Assembly: GCF_049673005.1 (NCBI RefSeq)
Contig: NZ_JBATXB010000017.1
Location: 1 to 64,000 of the forward strand
Source of the DNA: Carnobacterium_A sp049673005
Lineage (GTDB): Bacteria > Bacillota > Bacilli > Lactobacillales > Carnobacteriaceae
DNA length: 64,000 nucleotides
Direction of reading: 5' to 3'
Shown piece after piece: positions 26,529-36,174 of the stretch. How positions within the stretch are numbered: the stretch's first letter is position 1; each line of letters opens with the position of its first letter. The translations under genes were made by a program, and so were the position numbers. The notes beneath the pieces were generated by a model. It ran no database searches. It was given only the letters and a program-made list of their open reading frames with translations, and had not been told where the DNA came from.

Positions 26529-28088
26529 ATGAATTTCAACAGTATAGCCTTCGCTATCGTTACTTTAGTTGTCGGTCTTTTTGTAGGATATGCTATCCGA
26601 AAATCAAAACATGAAAAAGAATTGGTTGGTGCTAAAAACACTGCAACTGGAATATTGGATGAAGCGTATAGAGAAGCTGAAACCATGAAGAAAGAAGCGA
26701 TGTTAGAAGCGAGGGATGAAAACTACAAATATAGAACTGAAATTGAAACTGAGCTGAAAGAAAGAAGAAATGAGATTCTAAGGCAAGAAAAACGGTTAGT
26801 GCAGCGTGAAGATAATATTGACCGTAAAAATGACAGCTTAGAAAAACGTGAACGGACACTTGAAGCAAAAGAAGAGAAATTAGGTTTAAGACAACAATTA
26901 TTGGACGATTTGGAGAATCAAGCAAGAAAACTAGTTGAACAACAAGAAATAGAACTAGAAAATGTAGCAGCTCTTTCACGAGAAGATGCTAAACATATTA
27001 TTATAGAAGAAACAGAAGAACAACTATCTCATGAACTTGCTATTATGGTTAAACATTCTGAAGAAAAAGCAAAAGAAGAAGGAGATCGTCGTGCACGAGA
27101 CTTGATTGCTCTAGCTATTCAAAGAAGTGCTGCAGACCAAGTTTCTGAATCTACAGTTTCTGTGGTATCTTTACCAAATGATGAAATGAAAGGTCGAATT
27201 ATCGGACGTGAGGGTCGAAACATTCGAGCTTTAGAAACGTTGACAGGTATAGATTTAATTATTGACGATACACCAGAAGCGGTTATCTTAAGTGGATTTG
27301 ATCCAATTCGCCGCGAAATAGCTCGTATGACGCTTGAAAAATTAATTCAAGATGGCAGAATTCATCCTGCCCGCATTGAAGAAATGGTAGAAAAATCACG
27401 TAAAGAAATGGATGAACGAATCCGTGAAATAGGTGAACAAGCAACATTCGAAGTAGGTGTACATTCTATTCACCCAGATATTATAAAAATATTGGGACGT
27501 TTACGTTTTAGAACAAGTTATGGGCAAAATGTCTTACAACATTCAATAGAAGTCGCTAAGTTATCAGGAGTACTTGCTGCAGAATTAGGTGAAGATGTAA
27601 CTTTGGCTAAACGAGCAGGATTACTTCATGATATTGGCAAAGCATTAGACCATGAAGTAGAAGGTTCGCATGTAGAAATTGGTGCAGAAATTGCAATGCG
27701 TTACAAAGAAAATGAAACAGTCATTAATGCAATAGCCTCTCATCATGGTGATGTGGAAGCAACTTCTGTTATTTCTGTCTTAGTCGCTGCTTCAGATGCT
27801 TTATCTGCTGCTAGACCAGGAGCTAGAAGTGAGTCACTTGAGAATTATATTCATCGTCTTGAAAAATTAGAAAGTATTTCTAATAGTTTTGAAGGTGTAG
27901 AACAAAGTTATGCTATCCAAGCAGGACGTGAAATAAGAATCATGGTTAAACCAGACACAGTTGATGACTTAGAAGCTATCAGTCTAGCTCGAGATGTCCG
28001 TAATATGATTGAGGATGAGTTAGATTATCCAGGTCATATTAAAGTAACGGTTATTCGTGAAATAAGAGCAATAGAATATGCTAAATAA
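26529..28088 (+). CDS. rny: Ribonuclease Y
   Basis: A 519-residue membrane-anchored endoribonuclease initiating mRNA decay. An N-terminal membrane helix (about 4-22) is followed by a long charged coiled coil (about 30-200), a KH RNA-binding domain (about 205-270, MKGRIIGREGRNIRALE), and an HD domain with HDIGKALDHE at about 366. The start ATG follows ACGGAGGTGG. Length matches the family. It sits before ymdB, as in B. subtilis (ymdA-ymdB). Confidence 0.96.
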   Translation: MNFNSIAFAIVTLVVGLFVGYAIRKSKHEKELVGAKNTATGILDEAYREAETMKKEAMLEARDENYKYRTEIETELKERRNEILRQEKRLVQREDNIDRKNDSLEKRERTLEAKEEKLGLRQQLLDDLENQARKLVEQQEIELENVAALSREDAKHIIIEETEEQLSHELAIMVKHSEEKAKEEGDRRARDLIALAIQRSAADQVSESTVSVVSLPNDEMKGRIIGREGRNIRALETLTGIDLIIDDTPEAVILSGFDPIRREIARMTLEKLIQDGRIHPARIEEMVEKSRKEMDERIREIGEQATFEVGVHSIHPDIIKILGRLRFRTSYGQNVLQHSIEVAKLSGVLAAELGEDVTLAKRAGLLHDIGKALDHEVEGSHVEIGAEIAMRYKENETVINAIASHHGDVEATSVISVLVAASDALSAARPGARSESLENYIHRLEKLESISNSFEGVEQSYAIQAGREIRIMVKPDTVDDLEAISLARDVRNMIEDELDYPGHIKVTVIREIRAIEYAK

Positions 28089-28107
28089 ATAATAGAGAAA
28101 AAGGTAC

Positions 28108-28144
28108 GATACGAGTGGTATTTCATTCGATTCGTATCTTTTTT
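28108..28144 (+). terminator. Terminator after rny
   Basis: GATACGA / TCGTATC stem (28108-28114 with 28132-28138) followed by a six-T run. The loop is 17 nt. Confidence 0.78.
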
Positions 28145-28206
28145 ATATTAAAATTTTTAGAACAATAAAGCTAAGCGTTTCGTTGCTTTTCTTTACTGCG
28201 ATTTAT

Positions 28207-28215
28207 TGTTAAAAT
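28207..28215 (+). promoter_or_regulatory. Extended -10 before ymdB
   Basis: TGTTAAAAT about 40 bases before the ymdB start. No -35 at standard spacing. Confidence 0.35.
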
Positions 28216-28252
28216 GATTTGAATGCAATTATCTAGAGAAGAGGCAATAAAC

Positions 28253-29056
28253 ATGAGATTATTATTTATTGGTGATGTTGTAGGATCTATGGGGCGAGAA
28301 ATGGTTCATGATCATCTACAAAAGTTAAAACAACAATATAAACCACAAGTTACTATCCTGAACGGTGAAAATGCAGCAGCTGGAAGAGGAATTACTGAAA
28401 AGATATATAAAGGGTTTCTTCAAGATGGCGTTGATATTGTGACAATGGGAAACCACACATGGGATAATCGGGAAATTTTTGAATTTATTAATGATGCAAA
28501 AAAAATGATTCGACCAGCAAATTATCCTGAAGGGACACCCGGAAACGGTATTGCCTATATCAAAGTAAATCAATTAGAATTAGCTGTAATAAATCTAATT
28601 GGTCGAGTATTTATGTCTGATGTAGATGATCCATTTAGAAAAGCAGATGAGTTAGTAGAAGAAGCGAGTCAACGCACACCATTAATATTTGTTGATTTCC
28701 ACGCTGAAACAACTAGTGAGAAACAAGCAATGGGATGGTACTTAGATGGCAGAGTTTCTGCAGTAGTTGGTACGCATACACATGTTCAAACAAATGATGC
28801 TCGTATACTACCCGCTGGAACGGCTTACTTAACAGATGTCGGTATGACAGGACCTTATGACGAAATCTTAGGAATGAGGCGTGAAGCAGTGATTAATCGC
28901 TTCTTAACTCAGATGCCTACGCGATTTGAGGTACCAAAGGAAGGACGTAAGTTACTATCGGGTTGCTTTATAGAAATAGATGATAATACAGGAGCTGCAA
29001 AGAGAATTGAAAATATTGTTATTAACGACGATCGTCCGTTTGGAAATGGGTTTTAA
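28253..29056 (+). CDS. ymdB: YmdB-family metallophosphoesterase
   Basis: A 267-residue calcineurin-like phosphoesterase; B. subtilis YmdB hydrolyses cyclic nucleotides and affects late adaptive gene expression. It begins RLLFIGDVVGSMGR, with metal-binding Asp in GDVVG, NGENAA, GNHTWDN, and two His in VVGTHTHVQT. Start is ATG 28253 with GAAGAGG at 8 nt; the frame extends ten codons upstream without a Shine-Dalgarno. It follows rny, whose RNA-decay role makes functional coupling plausible. Confidence 0.92.
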   Translation: MRLLFIGDVVGSMGREMVHDHLQKLKQQYKPQVTILNGENAAAGRGITEKIYKGFLQDGVDIVTMGNHTWDNREIFEFINDAKKMIRPANYPEGTPGNGIAYIKVNQLELAVINLIGRVFMSDVDDPFRKADELVEEASQRTPLIFVDFHAETTSEKQAMGWYLDGRVSAVVGTHTHVQTNDARILPAGTAYLTDVGMTGPYDEILGMRREAVINRFLTQMPTRFEVPKEGRKLLSGCFIEIDDNTGAAKRIENIVINDDRPFGNGF

Positions 29057-29095
29057 ACAGTAATCTATTAAAAGAAAAGTGAGGAAGGGAAAAGC

Positions 29096-31705
29096 ATGCC
29101 GCAAAAAACAGAACATACACCGATGATGGTACAATATTTAGGAATTAAAAAACAATATCCAGATGCATTTTTATTTTATCGCTTAGGTGATTTCTATGAA
29201 ATGTTCAATGAAGATGCAATAAAAGCTTCTCAATTATTAGAAGTAACATTGACAAGTCGAAATCGTAATGCAGAGAATCCAATACCGATGTGTGGAGTAC
29301 CTTATCACGCAGCTAGAGGATACATTGATGTATTAATTGAAAAAGGATACAAAGTAGCTATTTGTGAGCAAGTAGAAGATCCAAAAACTGCTAAAGGAAT
29401 GGTTAAACGAGAAGTCGTTCAATTGATTACACCTGGAACGGCTATAGAATCAAAAAATATGGATGCTAAATCCAATAATTATTTAGCTGCATTGTCGGTA
29501 ACGAATAGGAATCAATATAATTTAGCATATGCAGATTTAAGCACTGGAGAATTAAAAGCTACTCAGTTATCCTCTGTAGAAGAAGTTATAAATGAATTAA
29601 GTGGATTGAAAACAAAAGAAGTTGTTTTTGAAGAAGCTGAAAGTTTGGATTTACAGTCTGAATTAAAAAATAAGTTAGGTGTAATGATCTCAATACAACA
29701 AAGAATTGATGAGAATGCTTCATTATCTTATTTAACAAGTGAAATAGATAGTGAAGAGATTATATCCGCTACAAGACTCTTGCTCTCTTATTTAGAAGTT
29801 ACCCAAAAAAGAAGTTTAGCTCACTTACAAAAAGCAGAAGTTTATATCCCGGAACATTTTCTGAAAATGGATCATTACTCAAAACATAATTTGGAATTAG
29901 TTTCCTCTATTAGAACAGGTCAAAAAAAAGGAACGTTACTTTGGCTTTTAGATGAAACTAAAACAGCAATGGGTGGTCGTTTAATAAAGCAATGGATTGA
30001 TAGACCTTTAATTCAAGAACAACCGATTAAAGAACGTCAAGATGTAGTTGAAAGTTTAATCAATCATTTCTTTGAACGCACTGATTTAAATGAAGCATTA
30101 ACAAGAGTCTATGACTTAGAGCGTTTAGCTGGTAGAGTAGCATTTGGTAATGTAAACGGTAGAGATTTACTTCAGTTGAAAACTTCGTTATCACAAATTC
30201 CGTTATTAAAAAATATTATTTCTTTAATAAACAAAGGTGAATGGAATCCTTTAATGACTCATTTAGACGATGTGCCTGAGGTTGTGGAATTAATTGAGCG
30301 AGCAGTTCATTTAGACGCGCCACTCTCATTAAAGGATGGGAATGTGATTAAGGATGGTTTTGATGAGCAACTAGACCTATATCGTGATGCAATGCGTAAT
30401 GGTAAAAAATGGATTGCCCAATTGGAAGCACAAGAGCGTCAGAAAACAGGAATAAGAACCTTGAAAATTGGTTATAATCGCGTATTTGGCTATTATATTG
30501 AAATAACTAAATCTAATTTAGCCTCTTTACCTGAAGGTTTATATGAGCGTAAGCAAACTTTAGCTAATGCTGAACGCTTTATTACACCTGAACTAAAAGA
30601 AAAAGAGATATTAATTCTAGAAGCGGAAGAAAAGTCTTTAACTTTGGAATATGAATTATTTAGTAAAGTGAGAGAGGAAGTAAAACAATATATTGACAGA
30701 TTACAGTTATTAGCTAAAACAGTAGCAACTATAGATGTCTTGCAAAGCTTTGCTACAATTAGTGAGAAATATCATTATGTAAGACCCAAATTAACCTTTG
30801 ATAGCAGAGAACTTATTCTAAAAGATGGTAGACACCCTGTTGTAGAAAAAGTATTGGGTCAACAGACTTATGTGCCTAACAGTGTTGAAATGGATGCTCA
30901 AACTGAGATCATGCTGATAACTGGACCAAATATGTCTGGGAAGAGTACATATATGCGCCAGCTAGCTTTAACGGTCATTATGGCTCAAATGGGTTGCTTC
31001 GTTCCAGCTAAATCAGCACAATTACCGATATTTGATCGCATCTTTACTCGTATTGGAGCAGCAGATGATTTAATTTCTGGACAAAGTACCTTTATGGTAG
31101 AGATGATAGAAGCTAATCAAGCATTGCGCCACGCTACTCAAAATAGCCTTATTCTATTTGATGAGATAGGTAGAGGAACCGCTACGTTCGATGGTATGGC
31201 TTTAGCAGAAGCAATTATTGAATACATCCACAATCATGTACATGGTAAAACCTTATTCTCGACTCATTATCATGAATTAACAGTGTTAGACCAAGAGTTG
31301 AAAGGATTAATAAATACTCATGTAGGTGCGATAGAAGAAGATGGAGAATTAATTTTTTTACACAAGATGATGCCAGGAGCAGCAGATAAAAGTTATGGAA
31401 TACATGTAGCTAAATTAGCAGGGTTACCTAAAGACTTATTGGTAAGAGCAGCAGTTATTTTAGAACGTCTTGAAAAGAAAGAAGAGTTAATATTAGAATC
31501 TACTAGTCAAGATACAATAGAGTTAAAAAGTAAAAAACTTAAAACAAACAAAGAAATTGAAAAAGAAGAACAATTATCTTTATTTGGAATGGTAGATGCA
31601 AAAGAAAGTTCTATTGTAAAATCATTAGCAGAACTAAATTTACTAACGATGACTCCTTTAGAAGCTTTAAATGTCTTGCATAGTCTACAACAGCAACTGG
31701 ACTAA
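29096..31705 (+). CDS. mutS: DNA mismatch repair protein MutS
   Basis: An 869-residue mismatch-recognition ATPase. The N-terminal mismatch-binding motif has the conserved Phe-X-Glu in LGDFYEMFNEDA. The lever and clamp domains are in the middle. The ABC-type ATPase shows Walker A GPNMSGKST, Walker B LILFDEIGRGTATFDG and STHYHEL. The C-terminal tail carries a QLSLFG beta-clamp-binding motif near 820. Shine-Dalgarno GGAAGGG precedes the ATG. It is followed by mutL 38 bases on, so it is an operon. Confidence 0.97.
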   Translation: MPQKTEHTPMMVQYLGIKKQYPDAFLFYRLGDFYEMFNEDAIKASQLLEVTLTSRNRNAENPIPMCGVPYHAARGYIDVLIEKGYKVAICEQVEDPKTAKGMVKREVVQLITPGTAIESKNMDAKSNNYLAALSVTNRNQYNLAYADLSTGELKATQLSSVEEVINELSGLKTKEVVFEEAESLDLQSELKNKLGVMISIQQRIDENASLSYLTSEIDSEEIISATRLLLSYLEVTQKRSLAHLQKAEVYIPEHFLKMDHYSKHNLELVSSIRTGQKKGTLLWLLDETKTAMGGRLIKQWIDRPLIQEQPIKERQDVVESLINHFFERTDLNEALTRVYDLERLAGRVAFGNVNGRDLLQLKTSLSQIPLLKNIISLINKGEWNPLMTHLDDVPEVVELIERAVHLDAPLSLKDGNVIKDGFDEQLDLYRDAMRNGKKWIAQLEAQERQKTGIRTLKIGYNRVFGYYIEITKSNLASLPEGLYERKQTLANAERFITPELKEKEILILEAEEKSLTLEYELFSKVREEVKQYIDRLQLLAKTVATIDVLQSFATISEKYHYVRPKLTFDSRELILKDGRHPVVEKVLGQQTYVPNSVEMDAQTEIMLITGPNMSGKSTYMRQLALTVIMAQMGCFVPAKSAQLPIFDRIFTRIGAADDLISGQSTFMVEMIEANQALRHATQNSLILFDEIGRGTATFDGMALAEAIIEYIHNHVHGKTLFSTHYHELTVLDQELKGLINTHVGAIEEDGELIFLHKMMPGAADKSYGIHVAKLAGLPKDLLVRAAVILERLEKKEELILESTSQDTIELKSKKLKTNKEIEKEEQLSLFGMVDAKESSIVKSLAELNLLTMTPLEALNVLHSLQQQLD

Positions 31706-31743
31706 ATGATAGCTTGGAAAATAGACAGAAAGGAACAGATAAA

Positions 31744-33705
31744 ATGGCTAAAATTCAAGAACTTTCCGAAATATTAACTAATCAAATAGCAGCTGGAGAA
31801 GTAATCGAACGACCAGCTTCTGTTGTGAAAGAGCTAATTGAAAATGCAATAGATGCAGGTAGTACACAAATAGATATCATAACGCTAGAAGCTGGGCTGA
31901 AACAAATTAAAATTATTGATAATGGAGAGGGAATACCTTCCAAAGAAGTGTTAAATGCATTTAAAAGACATGCAACGAGCAAAATCTATTCACGTGATGA
32001 TTTATTTAGAATTCGGACGTTAGGGTTTCGAGGTGAAGCATTGCCAAGTATAGCATCTGTTTCTGAGGTAACCTTAGAAACTTCAACTGGAAATCAAGAA
32101 GGAGCCTATGTTTATTTAAAAGGTGGTAAAGTAATAGAAGAACGGTCTGCAAAAGCTAGAAAAGGAACAACGATAACGGTAGAAAACTTATTTTTTAATA
32201 CACCTGCACGATTGAAATATGTAAAAACAATTCAAACTGAACTTGCAAACGTAACGGACATTGTTAATAGAATGGCGATAAGTCACCCTGATATAGCATT
32301 TAGATTAGTTCATGATGGCAACCAACTAATGCGAACAGCTGGTAATGGTGAGTTAAAGCAAACCTTAGCGGGAATTTATGGGGTTGCTTTAGCAAAAAAG
32401 ATGAAAAAAATAGAAGGTAAAGATTTAGATTTTGAAATTAGTGGATATATATCTTTACCTGAAATGACTAGAGCAAGTCGTAATTATCTTTCTATCATAA
32501 TAAATGGTCGGTATATAAAAAATTATTTATTAAATAAAGCGATTATTGCTGGTTATCGTTCAAAACTTATGGTCGGACGTTTTCCAATTGCTGTTATCGA
32601 AATTACAACAGATCCATTATTGATGGATGTTAACGTCCATCCAACTAAACAAGAAATAAGAATTAGTAAAGAAAAAGAATTAATGGCATTAATTGAAGAA
32701 GCTATCTTTCAATGCTTAGGTAAAGAACAGTTAATCCCTGAAGCATTGAGTAATTTAAATTTTAAAAATAAGATAAAACAATCATACGATACTAGTGAGC
32801 AAACAAAACTAACCTTTCATAAAGAATTGTCAAATCAACGCAATGAACCAACTGACATTTCATCTTATGTAAATAACTTGGATACAGCCAAAAGTTCGTC
32901 ACCTTATTTACAAGAAAAAAATAAAAATCCTATTTCACAACTTGATTCATCAGATCAAAAACAGTCTTTTATTTTGAATGAAGAGGAATCTCTGCATACA
33001 CAAGAATGTAAAACGACTAATGAGAATGCTATGCCAAAGCAACATCGAGCACCTTACTTTGAAACAGCTGAAAAGTTGATGGAGAGGAATAAAACACCTT
33101 TTCTTGAAAAAGTTCATTTGCCTTCATTAGACTATATTGGTCAAATGCACGGGACTTATTTATTTGCGCAAAATGAAGAAGGACTCTATATATTAGATCA
33201 ACATGCGGCACAAGAAAGAATTAAATACGAATATTTTCGTGAAAAAATCGGTAAGGTAAGTACGGATTTACAAGAACTACTAGTTCCAATCTTATTAGAT
33301 TATCCTAATAGTGATACGATAAGAATTAAAGAAAACCAACAAGCTCTTGAAGAAATCGGTATCCATTTGGAACCTTTTGGGCAAAATAGCTTTCTATTAA
33401 GAAGTCATCCTGTATGGTTTGATAAAGGGGCAGAAGAGCAAATTACTAGAGAACTAATTGATTTATTGTTAGAAAAGGGAAAAGTTAATGTTGCAAAGTT
33501 TCGTGAAGCTACAGCTATAATGATGAGTTGTAAAGGTTCAATAAAAGCAAATCATCATTTAAATGACTCAGAAGCACGGGCCTTACTAAATGATTTGTCT
33601 AAAACAAATAATCCGTATAATTGTCCTCATGGAAGACCTGTATTAATCCGTTTTACAAATAATGATATGGAGAAAATGTTTAAACGAATTCAGGATTCTC
33701 ATTAA
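31744..33705 (+). CDS. mutL: DNA mismatch repair protein MutL
   Basis: A 653-residue GHKL ATPase and latent endonuclease that couples MutS to excision. The N-terminal ATPase motifs are ELIENAIDAGST, DNGEGI, GFRGEAL and KGTTITVENLFFNTPAR. A variable hydrophilic linker spans about 330-460. The C-terminal domain has the endonuclease metal motif DQHAAQERIKYE and CPHGRP, so it is the nicking type expected in organisms without MutH. Start is ATG 31744 with AAAGGA at 9 nt; the frame opens 30 bases earlier with a TTG. Confidence 0.97.
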   Translation: MAKIQELSEILTNQIAAGEVIERPASVVKELIENAIDAGSTQIDIITLEAGLKQIKIIDNGEGIPSKEVLNAFKRHATSKIYSRDDLFRIRTLGFRGEALPSIASVSEVTLETSTGNQEGAYVYLKGGKVIEERSAKARKGTTITVENLFFNTPARLKYVKTIQTELANVTDIVNRMAISHPDIAFRLVHDGNQLMRTAGNGELKQTLAGIYGVALAKKMKKIEGKDLDFEISGYISLPEMTRASRNYLSIIINGRYIKNYLLNKAIIAGYRSKLMVGRFPIAVIEITTDPLLMDVNVHPTKQEIRISKEKELMALIEEAIFQCLGKEQLIPEALSNLNFKNKIKQSYDTSEQTKLTFHKELSNQRNEPTDISSYVNNLDTAKSSSPYLQEKNKNPISQLDSSDQKQSFILNEEESLHTQECKTTNENAMPKQHRAPYFETAEKLMERNKTPFLEKVHLPSLDYIGQMHGTYLFAQNEEGLYILDQHAAQERIKYEYFREKIGKVSTDLQELLVPILLDYPNSDTIRIKENQQALEEIGIHLEPFGQNSFLLRSHPVWFDKGAEEQITRELIDLLLEKGKVNVAKFREATAIMMSCKGSIKANHHLNDSEARALLNDLSKTNNPYNCPHGRPVLIRFTNNDMEKMFKRIQDSH

Positions 33706-33735
33706 AAGGTTGATACAATGAGGCAAGCCGATAAC

Positions 33736-33764
33736 TTGATGCTTTGTTGGATATACGTTAAAAT
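33736..33764 (+). promoter_or_regulatory. msrB promoter
   Basis: TTGATG (33736-33741), 17-bp spacer, TAAAAT (33759-33764), giving a leader of about 100 nt that contains a TTTTTTT tract at 33811-33817 but no clear hairpin. Confidence 0.65.
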
Positions 33765-33874
33765 GTAGAAAGAAACAACGATAAACTTCTGCTGCTAAGC
33801 AAAGAAAAACTTTTTTTGTAAAGAGAGGTTTTAAAATTACTTGAAAAGTTTTAGCATAGAATAGGAGGATATTT

Positions 33875-34318
33875 ATGAAAGATATGAAAAAAGAAGAATT
33901 AAAAAAAATCTTAACACCCATTCAATATGAAGTGACTCAAAATGAGGCAACTGAAAGACCATTTACTGGTGAGTATGATGCTTTTTATGACGATGGTATT
34001 TTTGTGGATGTAGTAAGCGGCAAACCACTATTTTCGTCAACAGATAAGTATGATGCAGGATGTGGTTGGCCGTCTTTTACAAAACCTATTGATTCTAAAG
34101 AAATAATTGAAAAAACAGATCGTAAATTATTAGGAATGAAGCGAACGGAAGTACGAAGCCAGGATGCTGATTCTCATTTAGGACATGTTTTTAATGATGG
34201 ACCTGTTGAAGCGGGAGGATTGCGCTACTGCATTAACTCCGCAGCTTTACGTTTTGTTCCAAAAGAAAATTTAGAAAAAGAAGGATACAGCTCGTATTTA
34301 AAATTATTTGCTTACTAA
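33875..34318 (+). CDS. msrB: Peptide-methionine (R)-S-oxide reductase
   Basis: A 147-residue cytosolic repair enzyme reducing methionine-R-sulfoxide in oxidised proteins with thioredoxin. The SelR/MsrB signature is complete: GCGWPSF, and the catalytic C119 in RYCINSAALRF. The structural zinc CXXC pairs of many MsrBs are absent, as in several lactic acid bacteria. Start ATG follows AGGAGG. It is a single gene with its own promoter and terminator. Confidence 0.95.
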   Translation: MKDMKKEELKKILTPIQYEVTQNEATERPFTGEYDAFYDDGIFVDVVSGKPLFSSTDKYDAGCGWPSFTKPIDSKEIIEKTDRKLLGMKRTEVRSQDADSHLGHVFNDGPVEAGGLRYCINSAALRFVPKENLEKEGYSSYLKLFAY

Positions 34319-34334
34319 TTTTTTAAATAATATC

Positions 34335-34375
34335 AAATCCTTTCACTTAATTAGTATAAGTGAAAGGATTTTTTT
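34335..34375 (+). terminator. Terminator after msrB
   Basis: 15-bp perfect stem (34335-34349 with 34357-34371), 7-nt loop, T-run. Confidence 0.93.
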
Positions 34376-34435
34376 GATGTAGATAATTTTCACAGCTATA
34401 AAATATAATTGAACATTCTTTTAAATGTCTAATTA

Positions 34436-34463
34436 TGTTAGAATGAGAAGGGAACAGGCGTAC
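34436..34463 (+). promoter_or_regulatory. ruvAB promoter with LexA-like sequence
   Basis: Extended -10 TGTTAGAAT (34436-34444) followed at the expected start point by GAACAGGCGTAC (34452-34463), which matches GAACNNNNGTTC at 7 of 8 fixed bases. ruvAB is LexA-controlled in B. subtilis. The flanking C and G of the full box are missing, so this is tentative. Confidence 0.4.
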
Positions 34464-34505
34464 TTGTTAAACCTTCTAGACAGTTAAATGAATGGAGCTA
34501 AAAAA

Positions 34506-35120
34506 ATGTATGAATATCTTAAAGGGATGGTTACTTTTATTGGGCCAGCCTATATAGTAATGGAATTAAATGGGATAGGTTATCTATTGTACATAGCGAA
34601 TCCTTTCAGATTTTCTAAACAATTAAATCAAGAAACGATTATTTATGTACATCAGGCTGTAAGAGAAGATGCGATTACTCTCTACGGATTTAAAGATTAT
34701 AATGAAAAACAATTGTACTTAAAACTCATTAGTGTATCAGGGATCGGCCCTAAAAGTGGGTTAGCTATATTAGCAAATGATGATCACGCAGGATTAGTTC
34801 AAGCTATTGAGAATGAGGAAGTGTCATATTTAGTTAAATTTCCAGGAGTAGGAAAAAAGACGGCAGCTCAAATTATTTTAGATTTAAAAGGAAAATTAGA
34901 TGACTTAGATATAATGAGTCAGCCACTTGGAGGGGCAATCCAACAAGAGTTAAGTTTGTCGCATAAGCAAGGTCCTGTGAATGAGGCGCTTGAAGCGTTG
35001 ACAGCACTTGGCTACAGTGCAAAAGAAATCAAAAAGATTGAGCCAGAAATTCGTAAAATGAATAAAGAAACAACAGATGCCTATTTGAGGGAAGCATTAC
35101 GATTATTAATGAAAAAATAA
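34506..35120 (+). CDS. ruvA: Holliday junction DNA helicase subunit RuvA
   Basis: A 204-residue junction-binding protein that loads RuvB. The N-terminal OB fold begins MYEYLKGMVTFIGPAYIVME. The central helix-hairpin-helix pair reads SGIGPKSGLAIL and FPGVGKKTAAQIILDLKGK. The C-terminal RuvB-binding domain (about 155-204) contains EALTALGYSAKEI. Start is ATG 34506 behind GGAG; the frame is open six codons earlier. RuvB follows 28 bases downstream. Confidence 0.96.
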   Translation: MYEYLKGMVTFIGPAYIVMELNGIGYLLYIANPFRFSKQLNQETIIYVHQAVREDAITLYGFKDYNEKQLYLKLISVSGIGPKSGLAILANDDHAGLVQAIENEEVSYLVKFPGVGKKTAAQIILDLKGKLDDLDIMSQPLGGAIQQELSLSHKQGPVNEALEALTALGYSAKEIKKIEPEIRKMNKETTDAYLREALRLLMKK

Positions 35121-35148
35121 ATGGTAGAGACAAATGAGGTGAATGAAC

Positions 35149-36156
35149 ATGACTGATCAAGAACGGATAATTTCAGGTGAAAGTGATAGTCTAGAGGAGT
35201 TATCTATAGAAAAATCATTAAGACCTCAATATTTAAACCAATATATTGGACAATCAAAATTAAAATTAGAGTTAGGAATTTATATCTCAGCTGCTAAAAA
35301 TCGCGAAGAGGCATTGGACCACGTTTTATTATATGGTCCTCCTGGATTAGGTAAAACAACGATGGCGATGGTTATCTCTAACGAAATGGATGTTAATATC
35401 CGTACTACTAGTGGTCCTGCAATTGAAAAAGCCGGTGATTTAGTTGCATTACTAAATGAATTAGAAGCCGGCGACGTTTTATTCATTGATGAAATTCATA
35501 GGATGCCGAGAATGGTAGAAGAAATGCTTTATTCAGCAATGGAAGATTATTTTGTTGATATTATTGTTGGTCAGGGACCAACTGCACATCCAGTTCATTT
35601 TCCATTGCCTCCTTTCACACTAATTGGAGCAACTACTAGAGCTGGGATGTTATCTGCACCTTTGCGAGATCGTTTTGGAATTGTCTCACATATGGAGTAT
35701 TATACAGTTGAAGATTTAAGTGATATTGTTATTCGTTCCGCAGATATTTTTCAAACGGAAATTCATGATGAAGGTGCCTTAGAAATTGCCAAAAGATCAA
35801 GAGGTACCCCACGAGTAGCTAATCGACTATTAAAGAGAGTAAGAGACTACGCTCAAGTACAATCAAATGGCGTGGTTGATAAGAAAAGTGCAGATGAAGC
35901 ATTAACGATGTTAAGAGTAGATCAAAAAGGATTAGATTTTGTTGATCAAAAAATGGTCAGAACAATGATTGAAGTGTACCAAGGTGGACCAGTTGGACTT
36001 TCAACAATCGCAGCTAACATCGGAGAAGAAATGGAAACAATTGAGGATATGGTGGAACCTTATTTATTGCAAATGGGCTTTATTCAACGGACTCCGCGTG
36101 GTAGAATTGTCACACAGTTAGGGTTTGACCATTTAGGCTATCCTACAAACAATTAA
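35149..36156 (+). CDS. ruvB: Holliday junction DNA helicase subunit RuvB
   Basis: A 335-residue AAA+ motor driving branch migration with RuvA. Walker A GPPGLGKTT, Walker B LFIDEIHR, sensor 1 GATTRAG, arginine finger region LRDRFG and C-terminal winged helix ending LGFDHLGY. Start is ATG 35149 behind GAGGTG; an ATG six bases upstream is too close. Part of ruvAB-queA. Confidence 0.97.
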   Translation: MTDQERIISGESDSLEELSIEKSLRPQYLNQYIGQSKLKLELGIYISAAKNREEALDHVLLYGPPGLGKTTMAMVISNEMDVNIRTTSGPAIEKAGDLVALLNELEAGDVLFIDEIHRMPRMVEEMLYSAMEDYFVDIIVGQGPTAHPVHFPLPPFTLIGATTRAGMLSAPLRDRFGIVSHMEYYTVEDLSDIVIRSADIFQTEIHDEGALEIAKRSRGTPRVANRLLKRVRDYAQVQSNGVVDKKSADEALTMLRVDQKGLDFVDQKMVRTMIEVYQGGPVGLSTIAANIGEEMETIEDMVEPYLLQMGFIQRTPRGRIVTQLGFDHLGYPTNN

Positions 36157-36174
36157 GGACAGGAGAGTTAAGTT

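Noticed and set aside
33780..33874. Riboswitch in the msrB leader
   Set aside because: The leader is about 100 nt with a T-tract but no stable stem pattern or known aptamer core could be recognised.
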